In this document: positions 1-5,162 of the stretch, in pieces | Layout: the number at the start of each line of letters is the position of its first letter | How positions within the stretch are numbered: the first letter of the stretch is position 1 | Origin: Chitinivibrionales bacterium | GTDB lineage: Bacteria > Fibrobacterota > Chitinivibrionia > Chitinivibrionales > WJKA01 | Length of the DNA: 5,162 bases | NCBI GenBank assembly: GCA_014729375.1 | Contig: WJKA01000355.1 | Span: 1 to 5,162 of the forward strand | Direction of reading: 5' to 3' | The notes under the pieces: generated by a model | The model's input: only the letters and a program-made list of their open reading frames with translations | Databases searched by the model: none | Told to the model about the DNA's origin: nothing | Translations under genes and position numbers: made by a program

Positions 1-2891
1 CTGAATGTGGCCCAGACCGTGTCGGGGATGGTAATATCATCGTTGCCTAAAGATACGCGTATCCAGCCGGAACCACGCTTAACCGGTGAGAAATCAAGCC
101 ACTGTTTAGCCGACAACGGCGCTTCGGGGTCTATTATAAGTAAAGAGTCGTTTTCCCAGCGTGCCTGAACTGTATCCCAAACACCAGGATCATCCGAGCG
201 GCGACCGATAACAATAAGAGTTGTATCGTCATTCGTCGACATTTCGAGAGAATCGATAGAATTTCCCCCTGGAGTAATTATGTCAAGCTCAGTATACCAG
301 AAATCGCGCAGTATAACTCTCACCGTATCCCAGAGCGAATCCTGGTTGACAAGTTCCCACGCGCTGACAAGCAGAGAATCACCCGAGCTTGCTTCTTTTG
401 TAATAATCCCTCTGTTGGATATTGAAGAAGGGACGGAAACAACGGTGCTGTCCTCGCTCAGCCATGTAGCATTGGCGTCTCGTACTTTATTTTTCCATTG
501 GTCCCTCAAAACTGCATATACTGTATCACTGGTGCCCACGACATCGCTTCCGTAAAATTCCATATAATCAATTGAATCCTGAGCCTCATTCGGCGATCCT
601 TCTATTGTAAGGTGCGTCGGTTTTCCGGGAGTAATTCGAACCATTACCGAATCCGAAAAGCGGTCTTCATACGCAGCAACAATCAGGATTGTATCATTTG
701 CGACTCTACGGGTATATCCGTTGATCGCTCCACTGCTTCGATCGAAACTTCCAATAGTATCATCCAGTCCCGTTGACGGATTTATTGCTTCCCATGAAAT
801 ATCCGTCTGGTTATTTTCCAGATTACTCAACCAATAATTTTTAGGACCGCACGCTTCACAGTGATGAAATATTTTTGCAACAATCGGAAATGTAGAGTCT
901 GCGCTTACCGCAATGATCTGGCTTGATGGTGGATAGGGAGCATTGTCCGCACCGGGCATACCGGTTGCAGGATACAGTGAAAGCATATTGGCTTCGCCGG
1001 TACCAACACGGGCCGGAATTGAAAAGGTTAATTGTGTATGCGAAACACCTTTTGTTACCGTAATTGTTCCCAGTCCCGTATCACTTGGAGCAAAATCCCA
1101 TGTTTGAGAGGATACCGGAGGAGGAACGGATGATGGCAGGTTTGATAATTGCCAGTCTGCCTGAATGTCCTGCCAATTCTGGGTATCGGTTCGTCGTGCC
1201 TGAACGTAGAGCGTAGCAGTATCTTCAATCGTGGTATAAATACTGTCAATTGGATTCCGGTTGGCATCAAGAATTCTCAATGAGTCGTATTGTGCAGGAT
1301 CTACCCTGACAATAACCGAATCTTTAAACTTGTCTCCTGCATATTGCAGGCTTGCAGCTGTTACATATGATCGTCCATTATCTGCAGTTTTAGTGATTTT
1401 ACCCTGGCCTTGAGATGGATTGTCTCCAACTTCGGCCGAGACAACCAGCTCAGGAGCTGCAAGTGAATCCCAGGCGGTTTGCTTTGATTGCTCGATATAA
1501 TTACCGAATTCATCACGGACAGTTGCATACACCTGGCTATATTCCGTCATATCCGCACCAATAGAAATACTGTCGATTGGATTATCACTGTTGGGGCTGA
1601 CCGTCAATCCATCTGGATTCCCTTCAATTACAATATGGTCGGGCTCTCCCGGCTTTACCCATACGGCTTCTGTATCCGATACAGACCGGGAAGGATTTAA
1701 TGGATCCGTGAATATACCCACGATATATATATACCGGTGAGCAATTGTTGCAGTGAACCATGTTGAATCCCCCTGTTCATTGAAAATTTCATCACCAGTC
1801 TTCATAGAATCTTCAATAAAGCTCCACTGTATCTGCTGGCTTTCAGCTATTAGCACAGAGTCGTCCTGATCTTTGACTACCCCCTCTGCACTGCCGATTT
1901 GCCCTGCAGCTATTGTATCGGAAAGAACGGTAATATCAACTTCGCTCGGCACGCTGGTGAAAAGGTTTGTGGTAATTTGTATACGGGAATTAACCATATT
2001 TCGCTCGGCGTAAAACAAATCAAGTTCGTACACTTCGCCTTCAACCAGACCGAGAGTATCTAAATCAAATCCTCCTGAAGCTGAACTATGTACGCCGCCT
2101 AAATCAATCAGCAACTCACCATTAACGAAAACCCATAAGTCATCATCGCCAAAAAAATTAAATGTCAGCCCCGGTTGATACATAAATTTATAGTGCATTT
2201 CCATTGTAAAACTATAATTATGCTTCTCATCTCCTGCAACCGGGTCCACCCCGAACCCCTTTGTGTCAATCGGAAAAAATCCTGCATATTCAGGTATTTC
2301 CCAGTAATTATCATATGGACCGGGAGGATTCGACCAATCCCCCAGCCTTTTAAATTCATAGACGCTCGCCGGCGCTCCATCAACATGAGTAAATGGTAAT
2401 GAATCGAAAATAACAGAATTTTTGAACGCTTCTTCATCAAAGGTCTGATAGCCGGCATCATATGGTACGCTCACAAGGTTATTGCATTCCCAATCTGTTC
2501 GATTTCCTGAGTTTGGCTCGTAGATATATAGTTCATCTACCGGTTCCCAGGAACGATACCAGCGGTCAATCATACAATTCAGCACGGGGCGAGGCCCAAG
2601 AACAGGTTTGGCAATAGAATCAAATGACCAATTCTGGCCTCGAAAAAATGACGCGTTTGCAGTATCATATACAAGACTATCGGGTAATACCATACCTGTG
2701 TGTGGACCTGCCGAGGCGCTTCCAATATTAAATTCCGGATTTGAATTTTCTCCATTCACTCTTTCAGCAATATAGTCGTAGTAAATTACCCGTACCCAGA
2801 GCGTATCGGGATAATCCTGGGCAAGAGACGGCACAATTCCCCACAGCATACATAAGACTAAAGCAGATCTGCTACGCGTGATCCCGGCCAT
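1..2891 (-). CDS. Secreted fibro-slime domain protein with Ig-like repeats (3' end beyond window)
   Basis: The frame is open from the ATG at 2889-2891 to the left edge, giving 963 codons with no stop, so the C-terminus is missing. The start is supported by a GGAGG 8 nt upstream. Residues 1-24 form a signal peptide: a basic start (ITRSRS), a hydrophobic core (ALVLCMLWGIV), and a likely cleavage after SLA before QDYPD. Residues about 31-308 match the fibro-slime family: an opening LWVRVIYYDY and NPEF, then GDDDLWVFVNGELLIDLGG at 248-266, and DLDTLGL followed by LDLFYAERN at 276-298. The fold is PA14-like, a class often involved in carbohydrate or surface contact. Residues about 312-963 are tandem beta-sandwich (Ig-like) modules. 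I infer a cell-surface or secreted adhesin or substrate-contact protein. No catalytic domain is visible, and any C-terminal sorting signal would lie off the window. The family call is firm; the function is not. Confidence 0.9.
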   Translation of the reverse strand, partial: MAGITRSRSALVLCMLWGIVPSLAQDYPDTLWVRVIYYDYIAERVNGENSNPEFNIGSASAGPHTGMVLPDSLVYDTANASFFRGQNWSFDSIAKPVLGPRPVLNCMIDRWYRSWEPVDELYIYEPNSGNRTDWECNNLVSVPYDAGYQTFDEEAFKNSVIFDSLPFTHVDGAPASVYEFKRLGDWSNPPGPYDNYWEIPEYAGFFPIDTKGFGVDPVAGDEKHNYSFTMEMHYKFMYQPGLTFNFFGDDDLWVFVNGELLIDLGGVHSSASGGFDLDTLGLVEGEVYELDLFYAERNMVNSRIQITTNLFTSVPSEVDITVLSDTIAAGQIGSAEGVVKDQDDSVLIAESQQIQWSFIEDSMKTGDEIFNEQGDSTWFTATIAHRYIYIVGIFTDPLNPSRSVSDTEAVWVKPGEPDHIVIEGNPDGLTVSPNSDNPIDSISIGADMTEYSQVYATVRDEFGNYIEQSKQTAWDSLAAPELVVSAEVGDNPSQGQGKITKTADNGRSYVTAASLQYAGDKFKDSVIVRVDPAQYDSLRILDANRNPIDSIYTTIEDTATLYVQARRTDTQNWQDIQADWQLSNLPSSVPPPVSSQTWDFAPSDTGLGTITVTKGVSHTQLTFSIPARVGTGEANMLSLYPATGMPGADNAPYPPSSQIIAVSADSTFPIVAKIFHHCEACGPKNYWLSNLENNQTDISWEAINPSTGLDDTIGSFDRSSGAINGYTRRVANDTILIVAAYEDRFSDSVMVRITPGKPTHLTIEGSPNEAQDSIDYMEFYGSDVVGTSDTVYAVLRDQWKNKVRDANATWLSEDSTVVSVPSSISNRGIITKEASSGDSLLVSAWELVNQDSLWDTVRVILRDFWYTELDIITPGGNSIDSLEMSTNDDTTLIVIGRRSDDPGVWDTVQARWENDSLLIIDPEAPLSAKQWLDFSPVKRGSGWIRVSLGNDDITIPDTVWATF
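3..1958 (-). repeat. Higher-order Ig-like module array (A-A-B, A-A-B) in the secreted protein
   Basis: Translating residues 312-963 and aligning by eye shows two module types. Type A has a run like VYATVRD, a central TW or SW, a GxITK-like turn and an ending DSVxVRV with PG. Type A copies lie at about 312-413, 414-530, 633-754 and 755-862. Type B has a pattern of SLRI or ELDI, IDS, DDT or EDT plus a hydrophobic strand, a paired arginine (RR), QARW or QADW, and a WDF or LDF strand. Type B copies lie at about 531-632 and 863 to the edge. The starts PGEPDHIVIEG (414) and PGKPTHLTIEG (755) are 341 residues apart. Boundaries are approximate, and divergence is high enough that the repeat is visible in protein rather than DNA. 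Confidence 0.65.
1968..2801 (-). other. Fibro-slime (PA14-like) domain region of the secreted protein
   Basis: This is the stretch for residues about 31-308 of the left gene. The diagnostic core is residues 227-308: a hydrophobic strand (SFTMEMHYKFMY), then LTFNFFGDDDLWVFVNGE, IDLGGVH, a glycine/serine turn, DLDTLGL, and YELDLFYAERN followed by SRIQITTNL. This order is the classic fibro-slime C-terminal half. The triple Asp before LWVF and the Asn-Gly of the following turn sit where PA14-like domains usually bind ligand or metal. Ligand binding here is inferred from the family, not shown. Confidence 0.85.
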
Positions 2892-2899
2892 GTAAGCGT

Positions 2900-2904
2900 C
2901 CTCC
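2900..2904 (-). promoter_or_regulatory. Ribosome binding site of the fibro-slime gene
   Basis: On the minus strand the sequence is GGAGG followed by 8 nt (ACGCTTAC) and then ATG. This is a near-ideal Shine-Dalgarno site, and it fixes the start at 2891 ahead of the signal peptide. Confidence 0.85.
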
Positions 2905-3187
2905 AATTGAAGTGTTCATTAAAACAATAACTGGCGGGAATTAATCCCCCTGCCATGTTGCTCCTAAACATTTAACAGCTTTCACTGCGCCCGATTTCAA
3001 AAATCAGTGCAGCAACCCTTTCGCATTCCAGAACAATATAAAACATTATGACTGAACGGGAAAACTTTTTTTTGATAAATGTATCCAGTTATAGTCGCAA
3101 AAACAGGGAGGATTGTTCAATAGTTGAGGCTGAGGTCAGGAGAAAATGTGCAATATTGATTACGTTACACCCTCTAATGGTATCCAC

Positions 3188-3220
3188 AATTCCTCAGTTG
3201 AATCGCTCAACTGCGGAATT
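3188..3220. repeat. 14-bp inverted repeat with 5-nt loop
   Basis: The left arm AATTCCTCAGTTGA (3188-3201) and right arm TCAACTGCGGAATT (3207-3220) are reverse complements at 13 of 14 positions, separated by ATCGC. Neither side has a T-run in either orientation, so it is not a standard intrinsic terminator. It could be a protein-binding site, an mRNA-stabilising 3' hairpin for the transporter transcript, a leader hairpin of the fibro-slime transcript, or the relic of a small mobile repeat. The structure is certain; the role is unknown. Confidence 0.8.
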
Positions 3221-3250
3221 CAGGATTAAGATGGAGGGATGTTTCAGAAG

Positions 3251-3276
3251 CTGCCGTCTCCCTGGTACCCCGGCAG
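3251..3276. repeat. Short GC-rich inverted repeat
   Basis: CTGCCG (3251-3256) and CGGCAG (3271-3276) are perfect reverse complements around a 14-nt loop that contains the palindrome GGTACC. It lies 30 bp from the 14-bp inverted repeat. A 6-bp stem can occur by chance, so its meaning is uncertain. No T-run follows it in the minus-strand direction. Confidence 0.4.
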
Positions 3277-3398
3277 ATGCTTTTACAGGGACAAGTATCC
3301 ATAGGAGCGAATTTTGGTGCCGGAATTGGCGTTCTAAGCGCTTAAAATTGACAAGGAGGTTAGTTTTATTTGTTTAAATTCAATGGTTTATGCGTGGT

Positions 3399-3431
3399 CC
3401 GACCCCGACCCCGATTATGAAATAAGGTCGG
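3399..3431. repeat. CCGACC hexamer array and inverted copy at the transporter stop codon
   Basis: CCGACC occurs at 3399-3404 and 3405-3410, followed by a partial CCGA ending at 3414. The reverse complement GGTCGG is at 3426-3431, inside the last transporter codons. On the minus strand a 6-bp stem can therefore form around the TAA stop (3415-3417). There is no uridine tract directly after it, so terminator function is weak at best. The stretch GTGGTCCGACCCC resembles, from memory only, repeats seen at the ends of REP-associated (Y1/RAYT) elements. Confidence 0.5.
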
Positions 3432-5162
3432 CCTCACCGGTGGAGTATACAAGAAGTGTCGTGGGAAGGTCCTTGACCAGGTGACTGATGGCCGATTGAA
3501 ATTTCTCTGCATCCTTTTCTTCAGGAACCGAAAAACCCAGAAATACTACCGATGCATCTGAAGATGCACTGGTAATCGTGTCCACAACCGGTTTTTGCGT
3601 TACGATAATTTCGATTCTTGCTTTCATACGAGCAGCATCAATAAGTGTTTTCAGCTCATCAAACGCAGGCGCTTTCTCCTGCTCTGTTTTGACAACCCTC
3701 AGTATCCGCACTTTTGCTCTGGCCCATTCATGATTGAGCGCGATCAGGTAGGCAAGAATAACGACAAGCGATCCGTTTTTCTGGCCCCGCCACCAGATAT
3801 CGATTCGCCGCTTTCTTTTTTTGGAATCCGGAAGGCCCTGGTCTTTTATGAGGATCAAGCTGATATTGAGTGTGCGGGCAGCATTGAGAAGCCGCACATA
3901 GCTTCGGGCACGCTGCGGATCAGGACTCCAGCCAAGTACGGCCAGGTTCGGCTTGAGCGGCCCGATCGAATTACACTGGAAAATCTGCATGATCCCGGTT
4001 TCGTAATCATCGGCAACAGTCACTTCGGGAAACGCCTGAAGCCTGTTTTTCGCAATGAACGCTTCCAGCTCCTGAATGTGCAGTTTCCGGCGGTCTTTCA
4101 TTGCATCAAAGGCGCCGCTCAGAACAGATACCAGACTGACAATTCCCCGCCCGCTGCCGAGCCAGATTGCGTATTTCACCAGTGTCAACCTGCTGTTGGG
4201 ATTGCCCGACAACACAAGAATTGTTGGCCGCCAGTTTTTCGGGTGCATGGGAAGCTGCGCAAGCATGATCAGGTATTCCCGGATACGTGAGTAGACAAAT
4301 CCCCGGCGCGCGTCTCCAAATGATGTTGTCAGCACAAACCGTCGAACATACAGAAAAAGCATTGCAACAATCGTAGCGGCAATGATTGTTGCTTTTGCAC
4401 TGATCAGCACTGCCGCAAAGATGCATCCTGCCGCGCCCAGGAGTGCAAACGACCAGTGAAACAGCTTGAACCGCGGCCGGAATGAGGGGTTCCCGCCGAA
4501 TCCTTCAACAAACGCCGCAAGATTGGTCATACCATAGGTAAAGAGGAACAGCATGGCAACGACAGAAGCGATGATATTCAGCGCGGTAGCGCCCCCGCGG
4601 GTAACTGCATAGTAAAGTACTCCTGCTGCAATGAAACAGACCAGCACCAGCGCGCGATACGGTTCGCCGGTTTTCGAGAGCTTTCCAAACGGCGATACCG
4701 GAGCAAGTATTTTGTCTTCACCGAGCGCCTGAAGCACCCGCGGCGCGCCGAGAAGCGAACCCAGCGCACTTGACAATGTGGCGCAAAACACCCCGAGCGC
4801 AACAACAAAACCGCCGGCCCTGCCCAGCAGCGCGTTCTCCATAAGACTTTCGTACGGCGCACCAACAAGCGCTTCCCGCGATATCGCACCCCCGCAGATA
4901 ATAATCTGTGCACAATATACCGCGGCGCCCGTAAGCACCGCGGCAAACGTACCCAGAGGAAGAGAAAAAGCAGGGCGTTTCAAATTGCCCGACATGTTTA
5001 CTCCCGCCATTATCCCGGTTACCGCAGGAAAAAATATTGCAAATATTTTCCAGAATCCGGAGTCATCGCCGTACGCGGGCGTCCAGTTTGCATCCAGAAT
5101 TGCCCTGCTGAAATTGCCGTATGAGCCCGCAAGAAACAGCCCGATTGCCAGGCAGAGGATCA
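3415..5162 (-). CDS. Cation-chloride cotransporter homologue (SLC12/CCC family), N-terminus beyond window
   Basis: The frame runs open from the right edge to TAA at 3415-3417, with 581 visible residues. The internal ATG at 5008-5010 is not the start, because the frame continues upstream through FAIFFPAVTGI. Visible membrane segments are about 1-15 (TM5), 40-54 (TM6), 71-91 (TM7), 116-137 (TM8), 169-186 (TM9), 191-218 (TM10), 236-254 and 257-272; TM1-4 are cut off. TM6 has FFPAVTGIMAGVNMSGNLK, the strongest family signature, whose Pro, Thr and Gly-Ile-Met line the K+ and Cl- sites in NKCC1. TM8 has ATLSSALGS, and TM10 keeps a Tyr (209) at the Cl- site position. Residues about 273-581 form the cytosolic domain with HPKNWRP (306), NPNSR, KPNLAVLG, IDIWW (453) and KDLPTTLLV (563). 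The expected role is electrically silent, Na+-coupled movement of K+ and/or Cl- across the inner membrane; substrates are inferred. A generic amino acid permease label would be less accurate. Confidence 0.92.
   Translation of the reverse strand, partial: ILCLAIGLFLAGSYGNFSRAILDANWTPAYGDDSGFWKIFAIFFPAVTGIMAGVNMSGNLKRPAFSLPLGTFAAVLTGAAVYCAQIIICGGAISREALVGAPYESLMENALLGRAGGFVVALGVFCATLSSALGSLLGAPRVLQALGEDKILAPVSPFGKLSKTGEPYRALVLVCFIAAGVLYYAVTRGGATALNIIASVVAMLFLFTYGMTNLAAFVEGFGGNPSFRPRFKLFHWSFALLGAAGCIFAAVLISAKATIIAATIVAMLFLYVRRFVLTTSFGDARRGFVYSRIREYLIMLAQLPMHPKNWRPTILVLSGNPNSRLTLVKYAIWLGSGRGIVSLVSVLSGAFDAMKDRRKLHIQELEAFIAKNRLQAFPEVTVADDYETGIMQIFQCNSIGPLKPNLAVLGWSPDPQRARSYVRLLNAARTLNISLILIKDQGLPDSKKRKRRIDIWWRGQKNGSLVVILAYLIALNHEWARAKVRILRVVKTEQEKAPAFDELKTLIDAARMKARIEIIVTQKPVVDTITSASSDASVVFLGFSVPEEKDAEKFQSAISHLVKDLPTTLLVYSTGEADLIS

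Larger units (their letters stand above)
2892..3414. other. Intergenic region without a convincing gene
   Basis: This gap separates the transporter stop from the fibro-slime start. I see no supported gene. A 109-codon plus-strand frame (3048-3377) has no ribosome binding site, no family resemblance and a Cys/Arg-rich composition atypical of a real protein. The gap should hold the fibro-slime promoter and the 3' end of the transporter transcript. Weak minus-strand promoter candidates exist, for example TTGAAA at 2995-3000 or TTGCGA followed 17 nt later by TATCAA in the 3068-3100 area, but none is good enough to call. It contains the inverted repeats and hexamer array listed separately, an 8-T run at 3066-3073 with no stem before it, and a perfect TAAGCGCTTA palindrome at 3335-3344. 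Confidence 0.6.

Noticed and set aside
280..555. 91-codon plus-strand open frame inside the secreted-protein gene
   Set aside because: It is a shadow of the long minus-strand frame. Its Ser/Thr/Leu-rich translation is the antisense of Asp/Ser/Glu-rich Ig-like modules.
1720..1736. Short AT dinucleotide run (ATATATATATACC-like)
   Set aside because: It encodes HRYIYIVG in a normal Ig-like strand. It is too short to be a meaningful microsatellite and has no associated regulatory context.
3066..3073. Run of eight T on the plus strand as a terminator
   Set aside because: No stem-loop precedes it on the plus strand, and no plus-strand gene ends there. On the minus strand it is an A-run.
3048..3377. 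109-codon plus-strand open frame in the gap
   Set aside because: It has no Shine-Dalgarno site, no recognisable domain, an unusual Cys/Arg-rich composition, and it runs through both inverted repeats. It is most likely a chance open frame.
3595..4290. 231-codon plus-strand open frame antisense to the transporter
   Set aside because: The minus-strand frame is a clear SLC12 homologue along its full length. The antisense frame has no family resemblance and follows from the codon composition of the real gene.
3415..5010. Transporter starting at the ATG at 5008-5010
   Set aside because: This start would cut through the TM6 motif FFPAVTGIM. The frame continues upstream to the window edge with family-typical sequence, and no ribosome binding site precedes this ATG.

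Overview
The window holds two partial genes, both on the minus strand, separated by a gap of about 520 bp with no convincing gene. Reading in the direction of transcription (right to left), the first is a secondary transporter whose N-terminus lies beyond the right edge. The second is a large secreted protein whose C-terminus lies beyond the left edge. Neither frame contains a stop or a frameshift inside the window.

The right part (3415 to the window end) encodes a bacterial homologue of the eukaryotic cation-chloride cotransporters (SLC12/CCC, APC superfamily). It is recognisable along its whole visible length: the TM6 FFPAVTGIM motif, the TM8 ATLSSALGS motif, the TM10 tyrosine, then a cytosolic C-terminal domain with HPKNWRP, IDIWW and KDLPTTLLV blocks. 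The paired TM8 serines point to the Na+-coupled (NKCC/NCC-like) branch rather than the KCC branch.

The middle (2892-3414) is the downstream region of the transporter and the upstream region of the secreted-protein gene. It contains a strong 14-bp inverted repeat, a second smaller one, and a CCGACC hexamer array that runs up to the transporter stop codon. No clean rho-independent terminator and no strong promoter are visible.

The left part (1-2891) encodes a signal peptide, an N-terminal fibro-slime (PA14-like) region, and then at least six immunoglobulin-like modules arranged as a higher-order A-A-B / A-A-B repeat. At least 963 residues are visible and the gene continues off the left edge. 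It looks like a surface or secreted adhesin or carbohydrate-contact protein.

The fibro-slime family with trailing Ig-like modules suggests the Fibrobacterota, perhaps the Chitinispirillia/Chitinivibrionia side. This is inference from one protein family; the window has no rRNA or marker gene. The transporter gene appears more GC-rich than the fibro-slime gene and the gap. Nothing links the two genes functionally, and the long gap argues against one operon. No RNA gene, CRISPR array, transposase or toxin gene was found.
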